A stretch of 45,088 bases of DNA from Syntrophus sp. (in: bacteria) (GCA_013824645.1 PNOF01000016.1:1-45088), one strand, 5' to 3'. Positions 1 through 8,634 are shown, numbered from the stretch's first letter. Translations and numbers: made by a program. The notes: generated by a model from the letters alone, not told the origin.

Positions 1-2
1 AA

Positions 3-170
3 GTCACTACCGAAATATCACGCAATGAAAAGCCGGAAACCTTCGAAAAAAGTAAAAAAGTGGCCAGACGCGGCGGGGGAGTTGCCGGAAAAGCACGGGA
101 AGAAACGGAAAAGGAATTAGGAAGAAGCATTGTAACCAACCAGAACTTTTTACCGAGAAAGAAGAAATGA
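3..170 (+). CDS. C-terminal end of a DinD-like (DNA-damage-inducible protein D) protein, cut by the window edge
   Basis: The frame is open from the left edge and runs 55 residues to a TGA. The visible peptide has the run EISRNEKPETF followed by KKVARRGG, GKAREETEKELG and SIVTNQNF, which matches my memory of the conserved tail of the DinD/BRO-N family. Function of DinD is poorly known; it is SOS-induced in E. coli and common in accessory regions. The start and N-terminal BRO domain lie outside the window. It could instead be a truncated remnant, which cannot be told from here. Recognition is by eye on a short piece. Confidence 0.6.
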   Translation, partial: VTTEISRNEKPETFEKSKKVARRGGGVAGKAREETEKELGRSIVTNQNFLPRKKK

Positions 171-553
171 ACAGAGCATAAGGACTTGTGAAACTCTTCC
201 AGGGAGTTTGCAAATCTTTTCTTTTCCACCACCTGGCCATAGCTGCGTTATTTATCTTTAATCCCTCCATATTCTCTTTTAGTCTCCTCGATGCTTTGCA
301 GACCGCGTTCGAGGTTGGTGTAGCTTTGCTTTACAAGCCGGTTTTCGTCATCTTTATCTAAAGTTCATCTAAATGTTTATCTAAAGTTTATCTAAAACGT
401 ATCCACTTTGGAGGATCATTGGGAGCGCATTAAATTCCTAACAGCTATCTACCGCCCACTAATAATGCTCTGCCGATTGCCCCGATAGACCATTGTCTCC
501 CCCCTTATGCTCTATTACACATTATTGGAAATGTTAGCTTTTATAACATATAC
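171..553. other. Intergenic region without a convincing gene
   Basis: About 380 bases between the DinD tail and the promoter of the toxin-antitoxin pair. It contains a tandem array at 353-396 and a 26-base block (197-222) that recurs near 3926. On the minus strand, 265-362 can be read as a stretch ending REYGGIKDK, but it has no start codon and a TGA just upstream, so at most it is a gene remnant. Confidence 0.5.
353..396. repeat. Four tandem copies of TTTATCTAAA, iteron-like
   Basis: TTTATCTAAA occurs at 353-362, 376-385 and 387-396, with one variant TTCATCTAAA at 364-373. The spacing is 11, 12 and 11 bases, so the units lie on nearly the same face of the helix. This is the geometry of a cooperative protein-binding array (operator or iteron). 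It sits about 160 bases upstream of the toxin-antitoxin promoter. Confidence 0.7.
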
Positions 554-581
554 TTGACATATTTACCAACATAGGTATACT
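554..581 (+). promoter_or_regulatory. Sigma-70-type promoter of the XRE-Panacea/toxin pair, overlapped by a small palindrome
   Basis: TTGACA (554-559) and TATACT (576-581) are separated by 16 bases. The -10 is covered by ATAG-GTATA-CTAT (571-583), a dyad placed where the antitoxin could bind and shut off its own promoter. Autoregulation is inferred from the usual behaviour of XRE-type antitoxins. Confidence 0.65.
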
Positions 582-599
582 ATCAGAAGGGTGAAAGAA

Positions 600-1373
600 A
601 TGGCTCATATTGGCAAAAGGATAAAGGAACTCAGGTCGAAGTCTCAGATGAGCCAGGAAAAGTTGGCTCAATTGCTGGGCGTATCGCGGCCGACGATGTC
701 ACAGATTGAGAACGGACAGAGGAAAGTTAGTTCTGAGGAAACGAAGAAGTTGGCGGAGGTCTTTCGCGTGTCCGTTGATAGCTTGCTTGACCTGGTATCA
801 GAACCGGAAGTCACTATCTGTGAAGAAAAGGCGAGCTATGAGGCTAAGCCTAAAATCAGGATTAATGTACCCCAGAAACACCTTGAGAAATTCAAAGAGG
901 TTCTTCTGTATATCCTCAACAAAGTTGGCTCAAAGTCGAATATCGGCGAAACTGTGGTCTATAAGCTCCTCTATTTCATAGACTTCAATTACTATGAGAA
1001 ATATGAAGAACAGCTCATCGGCGCAACATACATCAAGAACCGCTTCGGACCGACACCTGTTGAATTCATAAAGATTGTCGAGACGATGATCGATAAAGAC
1101 CTCATAAAGGTAAAGAGTAAATATTTTGATTACCATCAGGCAAAGTACCTGCCTCTACGTAAACCTGATCTCACAAAATTTAAGGCAACCGAAATTGCAG
1201 TCATCGACGATGTACTAAACAGACTTTCCGATATGAATGCAAGCCAGATAAGCGATTACTCCCACGGCGATGTCCCCTGGATGACCACAGAGGAGGGTGG
1301 ACCCATTGAATATGAGTCTGTTTTCTACAGGACCTTGCCATATTCTGTAAGAGAGTATAGTGAAAATATTTAA
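600..1373 (+). CDS. XRE-family antitoxin with Panacea (DUF4065/SocA-like) domain
   Basis: The N-terminal third is a helix-turn-helix of the XRE type (GKRIKELRSKSQMSQEKLA, then SRPTMSQIENGQR). After a linker comes a Panacea domain, seen in YKLLYFIDFNYYEKY and the following NRFGPTPVEF. Panacea is established as a domain that neutralises many unrelated toxins, and here it would act on the product of the next gene. I chose ATG 600, which has AGAAGG nine bases upstream; a GTG at 591 would add three residues. The 3' end overlaps the next gene by 14 bases, which suggests coupled translation. The HTH probably represses the promoter at 554-581. Confidence 0.85.
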   Translation: MAHIGKRIKELRSKSQMSQEKLAQLLGVSRPTMSQIENGQRKVSSEETKKLAEVFRVSVDSLLDLVSEPEVTICEEKASYEAKPKIRINVPQKHLEKFKEVLLYILNKVGSKSNIGETVVYKLLYFIDFNYYEKYEEQLIGATYIKNRFGPTPVEFIKIVETMIDKDLIKVKSKYFDYHQAKYLPLRKPDLTKFKATEIAVIDDVLNRLSDMNASQISDYSHGDVPWMTTEEGGPIEYESVFYRTLPYSVREYSENI

Positions 1374-1728
1374 TGAAGTGCTTCGCCTTCCCGATTTCGA
1401 CAGGGACACGAAGAGGCTTCTGAAAAGATTTATAACCCTCGAAGACGATCTGAGAATCTTCATAGAAAAAGAACTTTATCTGTATCATAAATTGAAAATA
1501 GACAACAAAGGAGTCTTCCCTCTTGCGGGTCTGGATATTGCTGCTCCACGTGTCTTTAAAGCAAAGAAATTTGCCTGTCGTTCCCTTGTCGGCAAGGGTG
1601 TGCATTCCGGTATAAGAGTCATATACGGTTACTATGCAGAGGAAGACAAAATTGAGTTGATCGAAATCTACTTTAAGGGCGATAAAGAAAACGAGGACAG
1701 GCAAAGAATTTTGAGACAGTATAAATAA
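1360..1728 (+). CDS. RelE/HigB-like toxin partnered with the Panacea antitoxin
   Basis: A 122-residue protein with a GTG start inside the end of the antitoxin gene. The second half has the strand pattern and ending of RelE-superfamily toxins: RSLVGKGVHSGIRVIYGYY, then IELIEIYFKGDKENEDRQRI. Toxins of this fold usually cut mRNA at the ribosome or block gyrase. The order, size and 14-base overlap with a Panacea antitoxin make it the likely toxin. The N-terminal helix (DRDTKRLLKRF) fits the family. The exact target cannot be read from the sequence. Confidence 0.75.
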   Translation: MKIFNEVLRLPDFDRDTKRLLKRFITLEDDLRIFIEKELYLYHKLKIDNKGVFPLAGLDIAAPRVFKAKKFACRSLVGKGVHSGIRVIYGYYAEEDKIELIEIYFKGDKENEDRQRILRQYK

Positions 1729-1903
1729 GGGTGCAACTTCTCACACGAGATGACGCCCGTTACAAGACTTATTTCCCCACGGTAAAAGTTATTGGTCCAA
1801 AAGTAAAATAGTTTTCTGCCGGTCTCTAAATCATAAATAGAAACAACTTTATAACGCAGCTAACTTCTTGGGGTTCCATCAATTTTCGCTGCCGTTCAGG
1901 TGA

Positions 1904-2242
1904 CTACTCTTGTGGTATTTTTTTCAGTTGTTCGATAAAAATAGAGAGGTCTTCTTTTGCTATGTTCCACACCACATCAATATTAACGCCGAAATAGTCG
2001 TGGATCAGCTTGTCTCTTGTGCCTGCAATTTCTTTCCACGTTATATGGGGATAGTTCTTTTTGATATTGTCAGAGAGAAGCTTGACCGCTTCTCCTATGA
2101 CCTCGATATTCCTGATTACAGCGTCTTGCGTTTTGTGGTCTTTTATGAAATCGTCGTATCCCATCCGTTCAGTATAGGACCGTATGCGATGACCACATTC
2201 AATGATATCCTCGATGAGTTCCTGGTCGCTTCGTTTAGACAT
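1904..2242 (-). CDS. hepT: HepT-like HEPN ribonuclease toxin (DUF86)
   Basis: A 112-residue all-helical HEPN protein. It carries the full Rx4HxY catalytic motif of HepT: R76, H81 and Y83 in RDKLIHDY. HepT proteins are RNases that cleave tRNA or mRNA and are silenced when their partner MntA AMPylates the motif tyrosine. The gene lies directly downstream of mntA and overlaps it by 8 bases, so the two are co-transcribed. All motif residues are intact, so the toxin is probably functional. Confidence 0.88.
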   Translation of the reverse strand: MSKRSDQELIEDIIECGHRIRSYTERMGYDDFIKDHKTQDAVIRNIEVIGEAVKLLSDNIKKNYPHITWKEIAGTRDKLIHDYFGVNIDVVWNIAKEDLSIFIEQLKKIPQE

Positions 2243-2537
2243 AGATCAGGGTTTTCCGTATGTCATCTGCGACCTTTCTGACACGTATATTTTCAAGACC
2301 GGCTTGCGTTAAAAGATCTACTTTTCTTCCCAGAATTCCCTCAAGGTATTCGACAAGCCTGATAAATTTGAAGCCCAAAGGCCTGCTGAACTCTACAATG
2401 AGATCGATGTCGCTGCTATCGTTATCGGTCCCGGTTGCAACAGAACCGAAGAGACCAATCTTCTCGACGCCAAATTCCGAAGAAAGATAGTCGCGGTCTT
2501 TTCTGATCTTTTCTATAGTATCGTTTTTAATGGCCAT
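2235..2537 (-). CDS. mntA: MntA-type minimal nucleotidyltransferase antitoxin
   Basis: A 100-residue minimal nucleotidyltransferase. The signature GSx10DxD is intact: G31-S32, then D43 and D45 (GSVATGTDND, SSDIDL). In the family this enzyme transfers AMP from ATP to the HepT tyrosine and so neutralises the RNase. The ATG at 2537 has GAGG nine bases upstream on the minus strand. It lies tail to tail with the Panacea/RelE pair, so two unrelated toxin-antitoxin modules lie within 2 kb. Confidence 0.88.
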   Translation of the reverse strand: MAIKNDTIEKIRKDRDYLSSEFGVEKIGLFGSVATGTDNDSSDIDLIVEFSRPLGFKFIRLVEYLEGILGRKVDLLTQAGLENIRVRKVADDIRKTLIYV

Positions 2538-2780
2538 TTTATATACCTCAATTTTTGATTCTACAAATATTATTCATCATAGGCTGAATTTAATCAATGA
2601 TTTTATTGTATCATGGAGATTTCCTGTGGGGAGTTTGTACTTGCCCAAAGATATGGAGGATGTTTTGCTGAAGAATTCTTTCTATCATGTAAGTGTAATT
2701 GCCATATAATCGGAATAAACTTTAAGTGCAAATATGATATCCAACACAATGAGGGTAATATTTCAAATCGGGCGGGATGG

Positions 2781-3770
2781 TTATTTCTGCCAATCGGATT
2801 TGATGAATTCCAGTATCTTCTGTGCCCGTTCCGAATAGAGATTTATGCCGTCCCAGTTGGGCTGGAGGAGGATTTTTTGCATGAGCAGCCCGTCATCACC
2901 AAACCACTGGGGCAGGATGCCGCCGAAGAAATAGCCCTTTTCTTTCAGCATGGTGACGATTGCGCCGATCCAGGGCCATGACAACTTGAGCCATACCTGG
3001 ATTACCTGCACGTTCTTACTCAGGATAAGTTTTTCCTCTTCAGAAAAAGCGTTCTCAAAATCAGCGCCTGCTTCAAGGACGGCCACACGGGCTACCTGGG
3101 CAAAGTCGAATATCTGCCTGTCCAGATGTGTTTGCGGCAGGGAAGGGAGATCGTCTGTTGATGGAGAGAGGGTCCGTTTGTCGTCAAGACCGCCATAGAT
3201 GTATTCAAAGTAATCGGCATACATAGGGGGAACATGGACGGTATGCGGCCTTGGTGTAATGGTCATGAACATGAGCAGTGTCGATACCCGTCCCGAGGCG
3301 CTCTTTTCCTTCTCGTAAGCCTCCGCAGGCATAAGGTCGATTTCAATGGCCGTGTCTACCATGGGCAGGTTTGTTGCGGCAGCTTTCTGGATATATATGT
3401 GATTACAGACCGGTTCGCCGAAGAATATGTTCAAATCGTCAATTTTAGGTATGACCTCTTTGACGTACTGAAAAATCATGCTCATAATACCGGCATTCCG
3501 GAAATCCGGCGAAACCGCCCCGTTTCCTTTCTCATAAACGCCTTTGTCAGGTGCGGCGCGAAAGAGGGAACTGTATCCCACAATCCTGTTTTCGGGTGTA
3601 CGGACAACGATGGGTATATTGTCCTGGTTCTTAAATGCCGAAACGAGCTGGCCGGGATTATAGACTATCTTTGCCGGATATCCGTCTCCGTAGACTTCGG
3701 TAAAAAGCCTGCCCACGCCTTCTGCATCGTCGGGTCGGAACATATCAACGGTCAATGTTTCTTTGTTCAT
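2781..3770 (-). CDS. GNAT-fold acyltransferase-like protein with extra C-terminal domain
   Basis: 329 residues. The first ~150 residues follow the GNAT pattern: an N-terminal MFRPDDAEGVGRLF, a central strand IVVRTPENRIVGYSSLF and a region ending VSPDFRNAGIMSMIF where the acyl-CoA pyrophosphate loop (normally Q/RxxGxG/A) is expected. The loop here is the weak form RNAGIM. The second half is not a domain I recognise. It stands alone on the minus strand, with no clear operon partner. The substrate is unknown. Confidence 0.6.
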   Translation of the reverse strand: MNKETLTVDMFRPDDAEGVGRLFTEVYGDGYPAKIVYNPGQLVSAFKNQDNIPIVVRTPENRIVGYSSLFRAAPDKGVYEKGNGAVSPDFRNAGIMSMIFQYVKEVIPKIDDLNIFFGEPVCNHIYIQKAAATNLPMVDTAIEIDLMPAEAYEKEKSASGRVSTLLMFMTITPRPHTVHVPPMYADYFEYIYGGLDDKRTLSPSTDDLPSLPQTHLDRQIFDFAQVARVAVLEAGADFENAFSEEEKLILSKNVQVIQVWLKLSWPWIGAIVTMLKEKGYFFGGILPQWFGDDGLLMQKILLQPNWDGINLYSERAQKILEFIKSDWQK

Positions 3771-3990
3771 TTCAACTCCTTAACTCGTAATTGCTCTTCT
3801 AACTTCCGAAAATTGTATCATTTTGCAGGATAACCAGCTATCCCTGATAGTCCATTACTCCCCCTTGCACAGACTGCGCATAACGCGCATTTACGACACG
3901 AAACGAATGCTTTATTCTCCAACTTTTCCGGGGAGTTTGCAAATATTTTTTATCGTTGCAGTAAATCAATGAGATCTCCTCGGGGTGTTG

Positions 3991-6096
3991 CTATGCGGGC
4001 ATAAAGTGGAGTCTCTTTGTCGCCACATCGGCCACAACTACTTTTATTGTAACCTTGTCCCCGATGCGATATATTTTTCTTGTTCTTTTTCCTATAAGTC
4101 TGAATTTTTCTTCTTCAAAGTGATAATAGTCATTGGTAAGATCCGCAAGGAGTATGAGGCCTTCTATAAAAATATCACTAAGCTCTACAAAAAAACCAAA
4201 GGCAGTAATGTGAGAGATAATTCCTTGATATACTTCACCAATCTTGTCTTTCATAAAAAGAATTTTTATTCTGTCTTCAAGCTCTCTTTCGGCATCCATG
4301 GCCACTCTTTCTCTTTCAGAAAGGTGAGCTGCCACACTTTCAAGATCTTCATCAGAATATAGTCGTACGTTATTGCCTAAGCTTTTTAATGATCTGTGGC
4401 AAACGAGATCGGGATATCGACGGATAGGTGATGTAAAGTGGAGGTAACAGTCTGATGCGAGACCGAAATGACCCTTGTTAAAGGCACTGTAACGGGCCTG
4501 TTTCATGGATCTCAAAAGGACTCTATTAACGAAAAATTCATAGTCTGTCCCCCGTGCCCTTTGCAGAATAGATTGCAGGAGATGATCATTGGTGGATGTT
4601 TTTTTGTGTCCAATGGGCAATGTACAAACAAGGGTTTCAATATCCCTCAGCTTTTCTCTCTCCGGAGGTTCATGAATTCTGTATATTGCGGGAAGGTTAT
4701 TATCTCGAAGAAAACGGGCTACAGCTTCATTCGCAGAGACCATAAATTCTTCGATGATCTGATGAGAGAAGAATCTTTGTGACCGGATAATTTCTTTAAT
4801 GCCTCCCTTACTATCGAGAACGACCTCCGGTTCGGGAAGATCAAAATCAAGGCTTCCCCGGTTCTCGCGATTACCCTTAAGAAGCAGTGCAAGTTCTGCC
4901 ATATGTTCAAGATCCGGCATCAGCATTTTCAATTCTTTTTTTATTTCTTTATTTCCTCTCACGAGGACTTCTTCGACTTGTCTGTAAGTGAGTCTTTTTA
5001 TGCTTTTGATAATTGATTTTTCGAAGGTGCTTTTTATGACATTGCCCTTGCTATCGTATTGGATCTTTGCAGTAATGGCCAGCTTGTCTTCTGACGGATT
5101 GATACTGCATAAACCATTAGATAATGCTTTTGGAAGCATTGGAAGGACTTTTCCGGGGAAATAGATACTTGTTCCCCGTTCACAAGCTTCCCTGTCAAGA
5201 TGAGAATCAATTGCAACATAGGAAGACACATCAGCTATAGACACGAAAAGTGTATAGCCCTGTTTTGTTTTTTCAATGCAGACGGCATCGTCAAAATCTT
5301 TTGCCAGTTCACCATCTATTGTGACGTGTTTCAGTTTCCGCAAGTCCGCCCGTTTTTCCTGTGTCGTATCCGGACTGAGGTTCTTCGTTTCTAATTCTGT
5401 TAGTTTTTTAAAACGGGCAGGGAGGTTGTGCTTGTATTCAATAAAATTGGTTATGGCTTTGACGTCATTAAGGCCGTTTTCAAAATGCTTGACAATATCA
5501 CATTCGGGTTGCTCCTGCGCATCGGGAAATCTGGTAATTTTGGCCGCAACGAGATCTCCATCAATTACTTTTAGTTTCTTTGGAGCATTCACTACGTTAA
5601 AGTTGTAATTATATCGAGTATCTTCTGGTGTAATATAAAGTTTATTGTTATATAATTTAATAAAGCCTATAATATTATGAGTATTTCGTTTTATTATTCT
5701 AATTATTTTTCCTTCTTTGCGCCCTCGGAATGTTTTTTCCACTCTTGCTATAACCTGGTCCCCGTGAAAAGCTTTTTTCATAAACTGTCCGGGAATAAAG
5801 ATATCTTTCATCTTTTCTTTGTTGGGAATAACGAATCCGTTACCGCTTTTTGTACACCAGAGGGTGCCTGTAACGAGATCCATTTCATCGGAAATACCGA
5901 ACATATTGTTCTTTAGTTTTAAAAGGAGTCCTTTTTTTATAAGATCTTTGAGAAGCCTTTTCAGTGCTTTTCTCTGCTTTGTATTGATCGCAAAAAATTC
6001 ATTGAAATGGTGCATGCCAAGAGGTCTTTTTGCCTCCTTGAAGACACTAAGAAGATTTTTTTCGTTGACTTCAAGATAGAGTTTATTCTTTTTCAT
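3991..6096 (-). CDS. rnr: Ribonuclease R (RNB-family 3'-5' exoribonuclease)
   Basis: A 701-residue RNase II/R protein that degrades structured RNA from the 3' end. An N-terminal winged-helix-like and cold-shock region (to about 210) precedes the RNB domain. The four catalytic aspartates are present as D261, D267, D269 and D270 (TIDGELAKDFDDA). A C-terminal S1 domain (YQGIISHITAFGFFVEL) ends near the stop. The frame extends 16 codons further upstream, to 6144, but the ATG at 6096 has GGGGG about nine bases upstream and begins MKKNKLYLEV, so I chose it. The long lysine- and arginine-rich tail seen in many RNase R proteins is absent. Confidence 0.92.
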   Translation of the reverse strand: MKKNKLYLEVNEKNLLSVFKEAKRPLGMHHFNEFFAINTKQRKALKRLLKDLIKKGLLLKLKNNMFGISDEMDLVTGTLWCTKSGNGFVIPNKEKMKDIFIPGQFMKKAFHGDQVIARVEKTFRGRKEGKIIRIIKRNTHNIIGFIKLYNNKLYITPEDTRYNYNFNVVNAPKKLKVIDGDLVAAKITRFPDAQEQPECDIVKHFENGLNDVKAITNFIEYKHNLPARFKKLTELETKNLSPDTTQEKRADLRKLKHVTIDGELAKDFDDAVCIEKTKQGYTLFVSIADVSSYVAIDSHLDREACERGTSIYFPGKVLPMLPKALSNGLCSINPSEDKLAITAKIQYDSKGNVIKSTFEKSIIKSIKRLTYRQVEEVLVRGNKEIKKELKMLMPDLEHMAELALLLKGNRENRGSLDFDLPEPEVVLDSKGGIKEIIRSQRFFSHQIIEEFMVSANEAVARFLRDNNLPAIYRIHEPPEREKLRDIETLVCTLPIGHKKTSTNDHLLQSILQRARGTDYEFFVNRVLLRSMKQARYSAFNKGHFGLASDCYLHFTSPIRRYPDLVCHRSLKSLGNNVRLYSDEDLESVAAHLSERERVAMDAERELEDRIKILFMKDKIGEVYQGIISHITAFGFFVELSDIFIEGLILLADLTNDYYHFEEEKFRLIGKRTRKIYRIGDKVTIKVVVADVATKRLHFMPA

Positions 6097-6250
6097 GATA
6101 TGTAACCCCCGCTTCTTTATACCACGATTAGCTGCCGTTTCCAATATTTCGGGATCGTCGGTTGATATTTTATTGATATGCCCTTATCTTGAATATGAAT
6201 CGCGAGTCAGAGGCGGACATAATTTAAAGTATTTTGACGCTTGAATAGAG

Positions 6251-6295
6251 AAATTGCCGGGGATCCTCATCAGAAAGATAGATCCCCGGCAATTT
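6251..6295 (-). terminator. Hairpin terminator downstream of abfD
   Basis: A perfect 15-bp stem (6251-6265 with 6281-6295, core TTGCCGGGGATC) closes a 15-base loop, beginning 5 bases past the abfD stop codon. On the minus strand it is followed by TTTCTCTATTC, only a modest T-tract. It separates abfD from rnr. Confidence 0.75.
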
Positions 6296-6299
6296 ATTG

Positions 6300-7736
6300 T
6301 TAGTCGTTAATTCCGGCTAGTCTTTTCGCAGCTTTTTTCTTGCTCTCTGTATCGGTTTCCCGGAAAATAGTCACACGGTGGGCCTCGGGCGATCCGCCGC
6401 CATGAATGTCGGAAATGGTATCGGCGCTCTCAAGGGCCAGTTTTTCAGCCAGTCTGTACATGCTGATACGTTTTTCAACAGGGACGCTGTCAACGCCTTT
6501 GAGATATTTCTTCAAGAGACCGCCGATCTCAGGATTGGCAAAATCTCTATCAGACGGCAAGTCAGCAACGAACCCGCCGCATGCGTCGATCATAAGTCTG
6601 GTAGCTTCGGACATTTCCTTACCCTCATGTATTTTGGAGGCATTGGCAAGTACAGTGTCGATAAAGTAGGTCCCCGAAGGTTGTTTCTGGCCTTCATAGG
6701 AAGAGGCTAAGCAGCATCCATACAAGGTCTCTGCACGGTGGATCATATCAATGACTTTCTGTTTCAGGTGCGTGACCTTCGAGGTCCCGTTGTAATCCAT
6801 CAAGGTCAGTGCGGTTCCGATCATACAATCAATTTTGCCCGATTTGCATCCGCCGTGGCTCTGCCGGTGTAAGGAAGAAAACTTGACGACCATTTCAGAG
6901 GCAAATTCAGTCTCGCCGCACATGAAGACACGGTCCCATGGCACGAAGACGTTGTCAAAAATGAGGGTAGGGCAGTACTTGGAATAGTAAGCGTTACCGA
7001 TGTCACAGCCGTCCAGTTCGCGCATGTCGAGGGTGGATCTGCCAATAACGTGGATGAGTCCCTTGGTATCGGAGGGGATGGCAAAGGAGATGGCATACTC
7101 CGTGTCCGCTTTTCCCATGGCCCTGCTGGGAAGGACAATAATCTCATGAGAGGAAAGGGAACCCGTCTGGTGTGATTTGGCTCCGCGTACAATGATACCG
7201 TCGTCTCTTTTCTCGACTACATGGAGAAACATGTCCTTGTCGACTTGCTCGTTAGGGCTGAGGGAACGATCGCCCTTGACGTCTGTAACACCGGCATTTC
7301 CGGTGAGGTCGTTCTTCTGCATGTATTTCAGAAATTCTGTAAAATTCTTGTTGTAGGTAGTGCCGTACTTCTTGTCGATGTCGTAGGTTACTATGGCCAG
7401 GGCAGATAGGCAGTCCAGGCCGGTGCAACGCTGGTGGCATGTCCCAACGTAATTGGCCACTTTGCGGTTTACCTTCACTCGTGCTACCAGATCCGCAACG
7501 CTGGATGGGGGCAGCGTGAACCTGCTTACCGGCTCATTGATGAGCGGACTTACGGTTACCATGAGGTCCTTGTTCTCAGACATATTGGCCAGTTCATAGG
7601 TAGCTCCCGTTGCCTCTATACCGGGACGCAGGCGAGGGTTGTCTACGATGTTAGTGAGACGTTCTCCGAACATATATGCTGTGGGTTTGAGGGCGCGAAT
7701 CGATTCAATGTATTCGTCTTTTGTTTTGAGAGCCAT
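6300..7736 (-). CDS. abfD: 4-hydroxybutyryl-CoA dehydratase / vinylacetyl-CoA delta-isomerase
   Basis: 478 residues, the usual length. It converts 4-hydroxybutyryl-CoA to crotonyl-CoA with FAD and an oxygen-sensitive [4Fe-4S] cluster. The four cluster ligands of the Clostridium aminobutyricum enzyme (three Cys, one His) are all found: C100 and C104 in CHQRC, H290 and C297 in HRQSHGGC. The family is the 4-hydroxyphenylacetate 3-hydroxylase/HpaB superfamily, but those hydroxylases lack the cluster ligands. SD ACCTCC on the plus strand (GGAGG on the coding strand) precedes the ATG. The gene follows the GntR regulator on the same strand after 77 bases and faces the CoA-ligase pair, which suggests shared control. 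Confidence 0.93.
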   Translation of the reverse strand: MALKTKDEYIESIRALKPTAYMFGERLTNIVDNPRLRPGIEATGATYELANMSENKDLMVTVSPLINEPVSRFTLPPSSVADLVARVKVNRKVANYVGTCHQRCTGLDCLSALAIVTYDIDKKYGTTYNKNFTEFLKYMQKNDLTGNAGVTDVKGDRSLSPNEQVDKDMFLHVVEKRDDGIIVRGAKSHQTGSLSSHEIIVLPSRAMGKADTEYAISFAIPSDTKGLIHVIGRSTLDMRELDGCDIGNAYYSKYCPTLIFDNVFVPWDRVFMCGETEFASEMVVKFSSLHRQSHGGCKSGKIDCMIGTALTLMDYNGTSKVTHLKQKVIDMIHRAETLYGCCLASSYEGQKQPSGTYFIDTVLANASKIHEGKEMSEATRLMIDACGGFVADLPSDRDFANPEIGGLLKKYLKGVDSVPVEKRISMYRLAEKLALESADTISDIHGGGSPEAHRVTIFRETDTESKKKAAKRLAGIND

Positions 7737-7813
7737 AACTGTGTTACCTCCTGAAAATAAAATTCATTAAAAAGCAAAGCCGCCATACCCCTCATGGGGA
7801 TAGATATTTTGCT

Positions 7814-8509
7814 TTAGAATTCTGCTCGTTCCTGTTCTGCCAGCATTTTCCTGACGCTTGAGAGAACTTGTGTCTTTACATTGGTAATGTGATTCTTGAG
7901 CACTGTTTGGGCTCTTTCAAGGCTGCGCAACGAAACGCTGTCGTATATCTCCTGATGTTCCTGATCAGTTGACGAAAGCGATCCACTGGGAAGACCGCCG
8001 TACTTGAGAAAGAGGATATCAAAGAGGTTCCGGAGGATACGAATCTGTGTTTCTTTGCCTGAAAGCGATGCCAGGGTAAGGTGAAACTCTTTATTTTTGA
8101 AGAGCCGCTCTTTCAGATAGAAGTCACGTTCTGCTGACAGGTGTTCTTCCATTGCCTCTTTAAGCACGTTGAGACCCTCTTTTTTAATATTATGGATAGT
8201 AGCGGTAAGAAGCGAGGGTTCAATAAGTTCCCTCATCTCATAGACCTCTTCGACCTCCTTGATGCTGAAAGGTGTTATATGGAAACCGCGATTCGTCTCA
8301 TGAGTCACGAACCCCAGCAGCTCAAGTCTCTTGAGTGCCTGTACGATGGGAGTAGGGCTTAACTCAAGCTTTTCAGCGAGATCCCGGTAGGCGATCCTTT
8401 GACCCGGCACAAGCTCTTTCGTATAAAGCATGCGGCGGATTCCCTGATAGGCAATCTGGCTGCTGTCTTCAAGCGGTTTTTCACTCTTCTTCTGCTTACG
8501 CATAGGCAT
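7814..8509 (-). CDS. GntR-family transcriptional regulator with FCD effector domain
   Basis: 231 residues. The N-terminal winged helix is clear (LVPGQRIAYRDLAEKLELSP, then TPIVQALKRLELLGFV) and the C-terminal two thirds is an all-helical FCD domain (EMRELIEPSLL, FKNKEFHLTLASLSG, QEHQEIYDSV). FCD regulators bind organic acids, often with a metal. ATG 8509 has AAGGAT upstream. It is transcribed before abfD and away from the CoA-ligase genes, so it probably controls both through the palindromes at 8530-8712. The ligand is not known; a hydroxy acid or CoA ester of the pathway is a reasonable guess. Confidence 0.88.
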   Translation of the reverse strand: MPMRKQKKSEKPLEDSSQIAYQGIRRMLYTKELVPGQRIAYRDLAEKLELSPTPIVQALKRLELLGFVTHETNRGFHITPFSIKEVEEVYEMRELIEPSLLTATIHNIKKEGLNVLKEAMEEHLSAERDFYLKERLFKNKEFHLTLASLSGKETQIRILRNLFDILFLKYGGLPSGSLSSTDQEHQEIYDSVSLRSLERAQTVLKNHITNVKTQVLSSVRKMLAEQERAEF

Positions 8510-8529
8510 TTTCGCATCCTTTTCTTTTT

Positions 8530-8547
8530 TTGTATTGAATCATACAA
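8530..8547. promoter_or_regulatory. Candidate GntR operator TTGTAT-N6-ATACAA
   Basis: Arms TTGTAT (8530-8535) and ATACAA (8542-8547) with a 6-base spacer, 21 bases upstream of the gntR start. TTGTAT-type half sites are common for FCD-class GntR proteins. The position suits autoregulation. Confidence 0.5.
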
Positions 8548-8634
8548 TATCCTACAACAATTAAATCATATTTACAATTAAATATATATTTAAAGAAACT
8601 ATTGATTATTCGATTCTTTATGTGATTCTTTTCG

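Noticed and set aside
7-270. 87-residue frame on the minus strand
   Set aside because: Runs over the DinD tail and has Phe- and Leu-rich text without a family match or ribosome binding site.
2613-2981. 122-residue plus-strand frame
   Set aside because: Mostly antisense to the GNAT-type gene; the cysteine-rich start looks interesting but has no support.
6097-6144. Upstream start for RNase R
   Set aside because: The ATG at 6096 has a better ribosome binding site and the family-typical opening.
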